From assembly GCF_003856525.1 (NCBI RefSeq), contig NZ_RJVQ01000001.1:248001-312000 (forward strand): a stretch of 64,000 nucleotides of DNA, written 5' to 3'. The position numbers and the translations under genes were made by a program. Numbering within the stretch: the stretch's first letter is position 1; every line of letters begins with the position of its first letter. Below, in pieces: positions 9,558-17,902 of the stretch. The notes under the pieces were generated by a model, which saw nothing but the letters and a program-made list of their open reading frames with translations, was not told the origin of the DNA and did not search any database. The DNA is from Vibrio viridaestus (lineage in GTDB: Bacteria > Pseudomonadota > Gammaproteobacteria > Enterobacterales > Vibrionaceae).

Positions 9558-11486
9558 ATGCAATTGCATAGTAGCCTTTATAAATTATTACTTGTCATGC
9601 TCACTTTCGGGTCGCTTATATTTGCGACGGACGTGATCACTCGCCAGTTTATTCAGTCAGGCCAAACTGAAACAATCGCTTTAGCTAACGCAGCAAAAAA
9701 ATCAGCTGAACGCCAACTCGTATTTGATCAGTTTTTTGACCGTTCCAAAGTGACGCTTCTTGCTATTCATAATAGCGATGCCTTCAGCCAATTTTTCTAC
9801 AATTCATCCGCAGAGCCACTAAAACAGCTTGCCCTTGCGTTAGCTCAAAGTCAGCAAGACATAATGAAAATTCGCTTTATTGATCAAAATGGCATGGAAG
9901 TTATTCGCATTGATCGAGATAGAATTGGCGATAACGCTAAGATTGTGGCTGATTCTGCATTACAAAATAAAGCGCATCGCTATTTCTTCTTTGATTCAAA
10001 AAAGCAGCCTCTCAATAAAGTCTGGTTTTCAAATATCGATCTAAACGAAGATAATGGCAGAGTTGAGATACCATTTAAACCCACTCTTCGCTCAGTGCTA
10101 CCAATATCCAATAAAAATGAGTTCGCTGGTATTCTTTTGGTGAATTATTTTATGCAGCCATTATTTGATCGACTGAGCGATACGCCTCTCTATGATTTGA
10201 TACTCACAGACAGAGACGGGGAAATATTATTGCATCACGATAGTGAAAGAAATTGGAGCAGCTATACCGATAAACAAAGCATTAAAAGTGAGTTGCCTGA
10301 ATTTGATCAAGTGATACAAAACCACACTTTCCAGGGAAATGGATTCTTCTCAAGAGAGTTGAGTTTACCAAATCAACAGAACCTATTTTTAATTCTGGCG
10401 TTAAAAGACGAGTATTCAATTTTTCAGAAAGCGCTGTCTTCTAAAAAACTGCTTTACAGTTCCGCTCTAACTGTCTTAATCATGATTGTGTTTGGCGTTA
10501 TTTTTTCTCTTTTGTTAAACAGACTTTTTACCGACTACCGAGAGAGAGAAAAACATATCGTAGAACTTACGAAACTCAATCAACAGGTAAACAATCTTCT
10601 CATTAAAAACCAAGTCTTTATGGATATGGCAAGCGATGGCATCCACGTTCTCGACAAAAATGGCAATATCGTTGTTTTCAGTGAATCTTTTGCGAAAATG
10701 CTTGGCTACTCGCAAGATGAAATGTCAAAACTGAATGTGAGTGATTGGGATGCCATGATACCGAAAGATGAAATTATCGCAGCGATGAACTCATTCACCA
10801 ACGAACCAAGAACACTAGAGACTAAGCACAAGAGAAAAGACGGATCTATTTTCGATGTTGAAATACATTGCAAATGGATTCACACCAACGAGGGTGAAGA
10901 CCTTTTTTATGCCTCGTCACGCGATATCACTGAACGTTTAAGATTAGAAAATGAGCTTCATCGGTTGGCGTCCACAGATACTCTTACTCAGCTTCCAACG
11001 CGACGTGTGTTTATGGAGCGACTGGATGTGGAACTCGAACGATGTGTTCGTCAACCGCAGTCGTTGATCACTGTTGCGATGCTCGATTTAGACGATTTTA
11101 AGGTCATAAACGATACATACGGTCATGGTATGGGGGATAAAATGCTGGTAACAGTTGCATCTATTATTAAAGATGAAATTAGAAAGGTTGATATTGCAGG
11201 CCGTCTTGGTGGTGAAGAGTTTGGACTTATTCTCACTGGTACTTCTGAAGAGTCCGCCCTACATTTTGCCAATAGACTAAGAACAAGGGTAGAACAAGCA
11301 ACGTTGGTTTCTGAAGGTGACTTAATTTCCTGTACTATCAGCATCGGTTTAACACAAATAAAACCGAGTGACTCCAGCACGGACATGATTCTTGAACGAG
11401 CAGATAAAGCACTATACTCAGCCAAAAATAATGGCCGAAATCGAGCTGAGGTTTTTCACGGTGATACTACTCTGCATTCATCATAA
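9558..11486 (+). CDS. Membrane-bound PAS-GGEEF diguanylate cyclase
   Basis: A protein of about 642 residues that makes c-di-GMP from two GTP. It has an N-terminal TM (about 6-26), a large Cache-like periplasmic sensor, a second TM (about 300-325), a PAS domain (about 345-465, HVLDKNGNIVVFSESFAKMLGY) and a C-terminal GGEEF domain. GGEEF lies at 551-555 and is preceded five residues upstream by an RKVD inhibitory I-site. I chose ATG 9558; an upstream in-frame TTG at 9522 would add 12 residues but has a weaker leader. It runs convergent to the ferredoxin gene, ending just before that gene's stop. Confidence 0.92.
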   Translation: MQLHSSLYKLLLVMLTFGSLIFATDVITRQFIQSGQTETIALANAAKKSAERQLVFDQFFDRSKVTLLAIHNSDAFSQFFYNSSAEPLKQLALALAQSQQDIMKIRFIDQNGMEVIRIDRDRIGDNAKIVADSALQNKAHRYFFFDSKKQPLNKVWFSNIDLNEDNGRVEIPFKPTLRSVLPISNKNEFAGILLVNYFMQPLFDRLSDTPLYDLILTDRDGEILLHHDSERNWSSYTDKQSIKSELPEFDQVIQNHTFQGNGFFSRELSLPNQQNLFLILALKDEYSIFQKALSSKKLLYSSALTVLIMIVFGVIFSLLLNRLFTDYREREKHIVELTKLNQQVNNLLIKNQVFMDMASDGIHVLDKNGNIVVFSESFAKMLGYSQDEMSKLNVSDWDAMIPKDEIIAAMNSFTNEPRTLETKHKRKDGSIFDVEIHCKWIHTNEGEDLFYASSRDITERLRLENELHRLASTDTLTQLPTRRVFMERLDVELERCVRQPQSLITVAMLDLDDFKVINDTYGHGMGDKMLVTVASIIKDEIRKVDIAGRLGGEEFGLILTGTSEESALHFANRLRTRVEQATLVSEGDLISCTISIGLTQIKPSDSSTDMILERADKALYSAKNNGRNRAEVFHGDTTLHSS

Positions 11487-11654
11487 CTATTGTTCGACGA
11501 TTGCCTGTTGCGAGCATTCGTCAACACATGCACCGCATTCAGCGCAAAGGTCGGTATTGATTGTATATGGACTTCCCTCATCTATTGCTCCGTCTATTGG
11601 ACAACATTCCCTGCATTCTCCACAAGAATCACATTGAGGTTGGATTGTAAACAT
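11487..11654 (-). CDS. Small 2[4Fe-4S] ferredoxin (55 residues)
   Basis: This short ORF was found by reading the minus strand after the ATPase gene. The 55 residues contain two clear cluster motifs: CxxCxxCxxxCP with cysteines 8, 11, 14 and 18 (plus an extra C17), and CxxCxxCxxxC with cysteines 37, 40, 43 and 47. That is the bacterial two-cluster ferredoxin pattern. It begins 9 bases after the ATPase stop codon, so it is almost certainly the last gene of the 14610-11487 operon. It probably supplies electrons to, or is a cluster-carrying partner of, the ATPase and NTPase upstream. The partner protein is unknown. Confidence 0.88.
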   Translation of the reverse strand: MFTIQPQCDSCGECRECCPIDGAIDEGSPYTINTDLCAECGACVDECSQQAIVEQ

Positions 11655-11663
11655 TTCCGCTCC

Positions 11664-12692
11664 CTAGTCTTTAAAATTCAGGCCAGCTTGTAATAAATCA
11701 AATGCAATCCTCTCGCCAAGTCGCACTTTGTTCCGCATTGAGCCAAGAAACGCATCGAGCTTCACCAACTCAGATACAGCGAGCTTCTCTTGTTCACTTG
11801 TTTCGAGAACCGCGGCAATACCTCCATTTCGAATAATAATTCGTCGATCACCAGACAATGCGAGTAGTGGATCATGTGTCGCCATCAAGACCATTTTTTC
11901 TTTCTTCACTAATAGTTCGAGCGCTCTTCTACGATCAACACCTGCATTTTCAATCTCATCGATAAGGACAATCGGTGAAGCACTTAGGCATGCCACATCC
12001 GCAATCATTAACGCTCTTGATTGCCCACCAGAAAGCGCCGTTACGGGAGTGTTAAGTGTAAAAGGTTCTCCTGCAAGATCCGTTGCTAATTCGTATACCT
12101 GAGTTACGGTGGATGGTATCTCTTTTACCATGCGGCTCTCAGCATGCATGGTGATAAATTCTTCCACACTCAGATCCATGACAAAATTCATATTTTGCGA
12201 AAGCTGAGCGACCAGTTGCTGATCGCCGCTCATACGCATATGCTCATCAGGAACTTGGTGATTTAACAACACCTGACGCTTTGAGGGAGTGTCTAATTGA
12301 GCAAGACTTTCAATATCAGCAAGGAGTTGGCTTTTCCCTGAACCAGTGGGCCCAACGACACAAATGACTTCGCCACAACGTAATTCAATATCCTGCTTTT
12401 CTCTTTCACCACTTTTATCAAATCCAGCCTTGATAGTAACTTGGGCGATTTTAAACTTATCATTTTCCTGAAATACCAGCATCTGCTCAACAAATTCAAT
12501 GCACTGATGAAGCAACGTATCTTTGGTTAAGAAAAATGGCTCTAATTGCGATTGAGGAATGTCTTCAATAAACGATCCCAGTGTTACGGCACTGGGTGTA
12601 AACTCAATGTTTAGCGATGAAAAAAAATCGTAAATAAAGGGATAGTCATTGCATAGGTCGCGTGTTGTACATTTAGTCATATTGATCATCAT
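11664..12692 (-). CDS. ABC-type ATPase with N-terminal DUF1858-like domain
   Basis: A 342-residue cytoplasmic P-loop ATPase. Walker A GPTGSGKS lies at 114-121, signature LSGGQ at 220-224, Walker B IVLIDE at 241-246 and the H-loop His at 273, so it is a complete ABC-type nucleotide-binding domain. No permease gene is nearby. Residues about 5-70 (TTRDLCNDYPFIYDFFSSL and following) resemble DUF1858, a helical domain also found at the N-terminus of RIC/ScdA iron-sulfur repair proteins. The ORF overlaps the upstream NTPase gene by 4 bases; a second Met at residue 5 could be the start. The missing permease and the ferredoxin behind it point to a soluble ATP-driven function, perhaps metallocofactor assembly or reduction, and not import. 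Confidence 0.82.
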   Translation of the reverse strand: MMINMTKCTTRDLCNDYPFIYDFFSSLNIEFTPSAVTLGSFIEDIPQSQLEPFFLTKDTLLHQCIEFVEQMLVFQENDKFKIAQVTIKAGFDKSGEREKQDIELRCGEVICVVGPTGSGKSQLLADIESLAQLDTPSKRQVLLNHQVPDEHMRMSGDQQLVAQLSQNMNFVMDLSVEEFITMHAESRMVKEIPSTVTQVYELATDLAGEPFTLNTPVTALSGGQSRALMIADVACLSASPIVLIDEIENAGVDRRRALELLVKKEKMVLMATHDPLLALSGDRRIIIRNGGIAAVLETSEQEKLAVSELVKLDAFLGSMRNKVRLGERIAFDLLQAGLNFKD

Positions 12693-13375
12693 GAGAAGTC
12701 CATCGTTTTAACATTGCCAATTTGGCAATCAGGACCAATTCGGGTTTCACCTAAACAATACGAGCATAAAGCAGCAGGCATCACGAAGCGGAGTCGATAA
12801 TCATTAAGCGAATTGACATCTGGCGCGGTCAATAATTGTCTCTGTAAAAGAAGGTGTCCTTGCCCGGTTAAACCATTAACAGGCATGATTGCGGCTTTCG
12901 GACTCACCTGCTTAACCCGAAACGCAAACACTTCCCTTTCAGCCTGAGACACGATATCTCCCTTGGTTAATACCGCAATATCTGCATGCTTAAGCATTGG
13001 GCCAATTTTACGGGGTGTATGAACACCGCTTAAATGATCCAATACGCACACAGAAAGGACTCCTTTTATATGAGGTGAACAGCGATTACATAAACCAGCG
13101 CTTTCACTCACTAATAAATCGAGTTTTTCCCTCAATCCCCACTGCACGGCAGCTTCAATATTGGATATAAAAAAGTGGTCTGGGCATAACCCGCCAGCCA
13201 GTCCTGTTTTAACCGTAATTCCCGCTTGAGTGTAACGTTGCTGGTCATCACTCGTCAGGCAATCAAATTTGATCACACCGACTTTGAGCCCCTGTTCCGA
13301 TAACGGAACGACTGTGCGTAAAATTACCGACGTTTTACCGCTCGATGGTGGTCCCGCGAACGTCACCATTTTCAT
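12689..13375 (-). CDS. SIMIBI-class P-loop NTPase, HypB/CobW-like, with cysteine pairs
   Basis: A 228-residue cytoplasmic NTPase. Walker A GPPSSGKT lies at residues 8-15, VGVIKFDCLTSDDQQ follows as a likely switch region, and TKGD at 137-140 sits where HypB/UreG-type GTPases have their NKxD guanine motif. Cysteines at 64, 96/99 (LCNRC), 204/207 (CSYC) and 217 could hold metal or an Fe-S cluster. HypB, UreG and CooC relatives load metal into enzymes. The ATG overlaps the previous stop codon as TAATG and its own stop overlaps the next ORF, so translation is probably coupled. The client enzyme is not identifiable here. Confidence 0.8.
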   Translation of the reverse strand: MKMVTFAGPPSSGKTSVILRTVVPLSEQGLKVGVIKFDCLTSDDQQRYTQAGITVKTGLAGGLCPDHFFISNIEAAVQWGLREKLDLLVSESAGLCNRCSPHIKGVLSVCVLDHLSGVHTPRKIGPMLKHADIAVLTKGDIVSQAEREVFAFRVKQVSPKAAIMPVNGLTGQGHLLLQRQLLTAPDVNSLNDYRLRFVMPAALCSYCLGETRIGPDCQIGNVKTMDFS

Positions 13376-14610
13376 TACGCATCCGCCTCAGCTATTGCAT
13401 CTATCGCTCTTTGCAGAAAGACTTTATCTATATCGCTGTTTACGGATAGCAAATCCCGTGACCGAAGAAAATCCCAACCTAACCACATAAGCGGCTTGCT
13501 CTGAACATCGTTGACGACCTGGGCGTGAGGCACAGGAAATCTAGCGCTGCCTAAAGTCTTTGCCAAGTCCTCTCCCACTAAATAATCAAGGATCGGTTTT
13601 AGTTGATCAATTTTTGCAGATTTAACTTGGAGCGTTACCGGACTCGCCAGCGCTCCTTCTTGTGGCCAAACGATATTTAAGCGCTGTTGATTCTTGACGC
13701 GATGAGCAAAGAATTCCGGCATAACATAGATAGCACCCGGGGCATTCTTATCGATTTGTTTTACCATTTGGGAGGGGTGTAATCCTTGACGCACATTGTC
13801 AGCCAGAGCTTTGAGACCATCATTTCCATGGCGTAGGTACGTTGGAAGTAATACCGCATGACAGAAGAATTCATTTCCACCCCGCAATGTAATACTTGCT
13901 CGCCAGCGAGGATGAAGCAAGTCGGCCCATGATGTGGGTTCTGGCCTACCCTGCAATTGATCTTTATTAACGACAATGACTAAGGGATTTACGCCTAACA
14001 CGCTATATCGCCCCATGGGATCGGAAATTCCGGCTTCTTTAAAACTAGGGCTCAGTTCAAATTGTCCATATCCGGTATAAATACCGTTGTTTACAAACTT
14101 CTGCTGGAAATCGTGCCCATAAAACGTATTAAAATCAGATGATACGATGATATCAGGCAATTCATCGGGTGACGTTATTTGAGGAACGTAAGAATAGTAC
14201 GACAATTCCTGATTTAAATTGCCTTCAACTGCGTACTTAATATCAAGACTTTTATCCAACTTCGTTAATTCGGACATAAAACTGGACACATCGCGACTAA
14301 ATGGGACTTTTAATCCACATGGCATCAGAGCTAACAAGGTCAAACCACTTTGATTTTTAGTGCTGTCGAGTCCCGGCGCTTCTAATTCCGGTAATTTTTG
14401 TAACGCACTCGTAAGTGCATTAACAAATTCCTGTTCATCTATTTTTCGCGTATGAAGTGCCGTAGACAGAGACAAAAATGGCCCTAAGGCATTAAGTCCG
14501 CTTTCACTGACCAACGCATCAAGACCAAATCGAATGAAGACGCTGATGCTTTCTGGATACGCGTTGACAATGTCGGCTATTTTCCAATCCACATTAAGTT
14601 CATGAGCCAT
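13375..14610 (-). CDS. Substrate-binding-like protein without signal peptide, with N-terminal DUF1858-like domain
   Basis: A 411-residue protein. Residues about 5-65 (KIADIVNAYPESISVFIRFGL) match the DUF1858 pattern; residues 90-400 look like an ABC iron/thiamine-type solute-binding protein (SYVPQITSPDELPDIIVSS, NPLVIVVNKDQL, SWADLLHPRW). There is no signal peptide or lipobox, so the binding protein should stay in the cytoplasm, which is odd for this fold. It is the first gene of the coupled operon with the NTPase, ABC-type ATPase and ferredoxin. It may bind a cytosolic anion, metal complex or cofactor precursor. It is divergent from the double solute-binding protein at 14930. Confidence 0.82.
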   Translation of the reverse strand: MAHELNVDWKIADIVNAYPESISVFIRFGLDALVSESGLNALGPFLSLSTALHTRKIDEQEFVNALTSALQKLPELEAPGLDSTKNQSGLTLLALMPCGLKVPFSRDVSSFMSELTKLDKSLDIKYAVEGNLNQELSYYSYVPQITSPDELPDIIVSSDFNTFYGHDFQQKFVNNGIYTGYGQFELSPSFKEAGISDPMGRYSVLGVNPLVIVVNKDQLQGRPEPTSWADLLHPRWRASITLRGGNEFFCHAVLLPTYLRHGNDGLKALADNVRQGLHPSQMVKQIDKNAPGAIYVMPEFFAHRVKNQQRLNIVWPQEGALASPVTLQVKSAKIDQLKPILDYLVGEDLAKTLGSARFPVPHAQVVNDVQSKPLMWLGWDFLRSRDLLSVNSDIDKVFLQRAIDAIAEADA

Positions 14611-14929
14611 GAAATCCCTTTACGCTTGCTTGATGAGTTCAAATAAAAACTGCATGAAACATACCAATCAATTTCAAAGGAAGTTTCCTAGACGGATCGA
14701 TTATAACCAAATGATAATATTAGCCATTTTACCAAAACTATCTTCATCATAACAACTTACCAAATCAACTCGAGACGAAAAGACTTTCGATTGTCGGATA
14801 CATATCAACGTTTGTCATGTTTATGACCAGAGGTATACAGGACCAACAGATTTCACATTTTTCGACGCTTATATTTGTACGTTTGTTACTCAAACTATAC
14901 TTAAGGGCAAAAGTTTAATGGGAGAAAAT
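14611..14929. promoter_or_regulatory. Divergent promoter region between the DUF1858 operon and the double binding-protein gene
   Basis: This gene-free AT-rich stretch must contain promoters in both directions. I see a short dyad AGGAA-GT-TTCCT at 14678-14689 but no recognisable named operator. Confidence 0.4.
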
Positions 14930-16960
14930 ATGCGTTTAGCCAATAAATATATATTCATCCTTTTATCGGGGCTGTTCATTATTCCATTAGCGACATTTGC
15001 CAACACAGTAACTTTGGTAACCGGAGAGCGGTCACCCTATATAAGCCAGACACAACTCGAATATGGCTACGCATTTCAGGTAGTAAAACAAGCTTTTAAA
15101 AGAGAAGGTTACCAACTCAATGTAGCTTTTTACCCTTGGTCTAGGGCTGTAGCGTTAGCATCGCAGGGCAAATATGACGGGCTCATGCCACTCTACGATA
15201 GTGAATTCGACGATTCACAGCTGATCATGTCAGATGGATTCCCTGGAGGGCAGATTGGGTTACTGAAGAAAAGAGACGAAAGTGGTCCTACTCTCAACCG
15301 TTCAGTATCGCAACAATTTGACGACCTGACAGGTAAAACAGTGGCTCAAATCAGAGGAAGTCATCTCTTAGCAGAATTAGATCTTAACTCTTCTATTCGA
15401 CTTATCAATGTGGGGCAAGGGCTTCAGGCGCTAGACATGCTCTTCTCAGATAGAGTCGATTTTATGCTAACCGATAAGTATACGGCGGCGTTTTTGATGC
15501 TGTCTTCTCGTCCAAACTATATTGGTCAACTGGAATTTCTCGAGCCCCCACTGGCACATAAAAGTTTCCACGTTGGTTTTTTAAAATCCAGCCCAAGAAG
15601 TGAAAATTTATCCCGCGTCTTCAACAATGGATTAGCCAAATTGGTTGAAGACGGAACACTCATATCCATCCAGGAGCAGTACGGACTTCGTCCTAAACCT
15701 AATCGTGACGACGAGAAAATACACCTCACAGTCGGTACGTTAAAAAATAGCGACATGACCATTATGCGCTCGCATATTAGTGAGTTTGAAACCCTTCATC
15801 CTGATATAAAAATTGACTGGAGGGTAATGGATGAAACAGTTTTACGTAGACGCCTATTAACCGATCAGGCCCTTTCTGACGGTCAGTTCGATGTCATGAC
15901 GATAGGTAATTATGAAGTGCCTATCTGGGCCAAAAATGGATGGTTACATAAATTAGACAAATTGTCTGACTCTTATGATATTAACGATATATTTCCGAGT
16001 GTCAGAGACGCTTTATCTTACGATAGCGATCTTTACGCTCTACCATTTTATGTCGAAAGTATCATGACTTATTACCGTAAAGACCTGCTAGCAAAGAAGA
16101 ATCTTGTCATGCCTATCGAACCCTCCTTTTCTGATATCGAACGGCTAGCCAGTGAACTGCATAATCCAGAGAAAGGGACTTACGGTATCTGCCTTCGGGG
16201 CAAAGCAGACTGGGGAGAAAACACGTCAATCATTACTTCTTTTGCGAACGCGTTTGGAGGCCGTTGGTTTGATAATAACTGGCACCCACAACTAGATTCT
16301 CTCGCATGGAAAAAGGCCGTTACCTTCTATAGGGATATACTGAAAAACTACGGTCCACCAAGCGCTAGTAAAAATGGATATCACGAAAATTTACAGCTGT
16401 TTGCATCAGGCCGCTGTGCGCTCTGGATCGATGCAACTGTTGCGGCTGGGTATCTTTTTAATCCTGAATTATCCGAAGTATCAAATAGTGTTGGGTTTAC
16501 ATCTTCCCCTAAGCAGGTCCTTACATCAAGCTGGCTATGGTCTTGGTCTTTGGCAATCTCCCAACTTTCAAAACATAAATTAGCAGCACAAAAGTTTATT
16601 GAGTGGGCAACAAGCAAAGCGTACATTCAGCATGTTGGTGAAATAAACCGCTGGACTTCAGTTCCTCCTGGTACCCGATTTTCAACTTATCATTCCAAGG
16701 AGTATCAAAAAGCCGCTCCATTTTCCGACTTTGTTTACCAAGCTATACAACGCGCGTCGAGTGAAAATGCGGTGTCTCAGCTAGTACCTTATAACAGCAT
16801 TCAATATGTCAGTATCCCGGAATTCGTATCTATTGGAGCGCAGGTAGGACAATACATGGCAAAAATGCTGGAAGGAAAACTTTCAGTTTCAGATGCCTTA
16901 AAATATTCGCAGCAAACTACACAACAACAGATGGAGTCCGCAGGTTATTTTGACGAATAG
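14930..16960 (+). CDS. Periplasmic protein with two fused solute-binding domains (SBP_bac_3 + SBP_bac_1)
   Basis: A protein of about 676 residues. A signal peptide (MRLANKYIFILLSGLFIIPL, cleavage near ATFA-NT) precedes a first module of about 240 residues like amino-acid-type binding proteins (FYPWSRAVALASQGKYDGLM). From about residue 260 (IHLTVGTLKNSDM) a second module resembles sugar/polyol binding proteins (GQFDVMTIGNYEVPIWAKNG, ALPFYVESIMTYYRKDLL, LFASGRCALW). No permease or ATPase is next to it. ATG 14930 follows GGGAGAAAAT; an in-frame ATG at 14918 would add four residues. It might be a receptor-associated sensor of two ligands or serve a distant transporter. Confidence 0.82.
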   Translation: MRLANKYIFILLSGLFIIPLATFANTVTLVTGERSPYISQTQLEYGYAFQVVKQAFKREGYQLNVAFYPWSRAVALASQGKYDGLMPLYDSEFDDSQLIMSDGFPGGQIGLLKKRDESGPTLNRSVSQQFDDLTGKTVAQIRGSHLLAELDLNSSIRLINVGQGLQALDMLFSDRVDFMLTDKYTAAFLMLSSRPNYIGQLEFLEPPLAHKSFHVGFLKSSPRSENLSRVFNNGLAKLVEDGTLISIQEQYGLRPKPNRDDEKIHLTVGTLKNSDMTIMRSHISEFETLHPDIKIDWRVMDETVLRRRLLTDQALSDGQFDVMTIGNYEVPIWAKNGWLHKLDKLSDSYDINDIFPSVRDALSYDSDLYALPFYVESIMTYYRKDLLAKKNLVMPIEPSFSDIERLASELHNPEKGTYGICLRGKADWGENTSIITSFANAFGGRWFDNNWHPQLDSLAWKKAVTFYRDILKNYGPPSASKNGYHENLQLFASGRCALWIDATVAAGYLFNPELSEVSNSVGFTSSPKQVLTSSWLWSWSLAISQLSKHKLAAQKFIEWATSKAYIQHVGEINRWTSVPPGTRFSTYHSKEYQKAAPFSDFVYQAIQRASSENAVSQLVPYNSIQYVSIPEFVSIGAQVGQYMAKMLEGKLSVSDALKYSQQTTQQQMESAGYFDE

Positions 16961-16965
16961 AAAGC

Positions 16966-16991
16966 GGTCCTTTCTTTGTAGGGAAAGGACC
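16966..16991. terminator. Hairpin between convergent genes, possible bidirectional terminator
   Basis: The perfect 9-bp arms GGTCCTTTC/GAAAGGACC enclose an 8-base loop, six bases after the stop codon of the double binding-protein gene. T-tracts are weak. A very similar stem occurs after apbE at 52532. Confidence 0.5.
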
Positions 16992-17012
16992 TGATGAATT
17001 GAAATGGAGCGT

Positions 17013-17771
17013 TTACATTAACTGGTTCTTGTGCATTAATTCTTTATCAATACCCTTTAACTTAAGCTCATCCATTAGAAAGTTTATGGTATTCAGCAGG
17101 CGCTGCTCTCCTTTTGGAATTAGATAGCCAAACTGACTTTTAGTAAAAGGGTTGTCCTTGCGAACGGCTTCTAAAGCACTGTTTGTTGTTTGATAAAAAA
17201 GAGCCTCTGGCGTTTCGGTAACCATGACATCAACATCGCCAGCGATGACGGCCTTTGGTACATCAAGATTATTTTCAAACTTAACCAATGTTGAATTGGG
17301 TAGATACTGCTCGGCAAATTTCTCGTTCGTACCACCAATATTCACACCAACTTTTACCGATGGGAGGTTGACCTTTTCCAACGTGTCATAAGAACTACCA
17401 TGACCAGCTTTCGCTAAAAATAATTTACCAAACGTCATATAACCCTGAGTTTGCTCGGCAGCCAATTGGCGACTGGTTCGACGAGTAATACCACCCATTG
17501 CAATATCATATTTTCCAGCTTCCAGATCAGGTACAAGTTCCTTCCAGCTCGTCTGAACAAATCTAACTTCAACATTCAGCTCTTTAGAAAAATATTTCGC
17601 TATATCAATATCATATCCAGAGAAATCCTTTCCATCATAATAGCTAAAAGGCTTGTAATCACCCGTCGTACCAACTCGGATATACCCTCTTTCCTGAATA
17701 TCTGTTAACAAATCCGCCTGTGCCCACATGGAAACCAGTGATAGCAGCAATACAAAACTACGTTTTAGCAT
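17013..17771 (-). CDS. Transporter substrate-binding domain protein, PheC-like
   Basis: A 252-residue periplasmic protein of the SBP_bac_3 fold with an N-terminal signal peptide (cleavage near WAQA-DL). Sequence such as IRVGTTGDYKPFSYYDG, IAMGGITRRTSRQ and VNIGGTNEKFAEQYLPNSTL closely follows cyclohexadienyl dehydratase (PheC), a periplasmic prephenate/arogenate dehydratase derived from binding proteins. It could be that enzyme or a simple amino-acid binding protein; no permease lies next to it. It is convergent with the double binding-protein gene. The catalytic Glu of PheC could not be placed with certainty by eye. Confidence 0.78.
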   Translation of the reverse strand: MLKRSFVLLLSLVSMWAQADLLTDIQERGYIRVGTTGDYKPFSYYDGKDFSGYDIDIAKYFSKELNVEVRFVQTSWKELVPDLEAGKYDIAMGGITRRTSRQLAAEQTQGYMTFGKLFLAKAGHGSSYDTLEKVNLPSVKVGVNIGGTNEKFAEQYLPNSTLVKFENNLDVPKAVIAGDVDVMVTETPEALFYQTTNSALEAVRKDNPFTKSQFGYLIPKGEQRLLNTINFLMDELKLKGIDKELMHKNQLM

Positions 17772-17902
17772 TATTATTCATCCTTGTACTATGTAATCAA
17801 TGTGTTAATCATTAGTTATAACATGAATAATTTCAGCTCCGACATAGCTAGCACCAATAAAATAATTTATAAAACTGTCATTTTAAATTTACATATCCGA
17901 AC

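Noticed and set aside
11490-11693. 67-codon plus-strand frame over the ferredoxin
   Set aside because: The minus-strand frame has the clear Fe-S cysteine motifs; this is its antisense.
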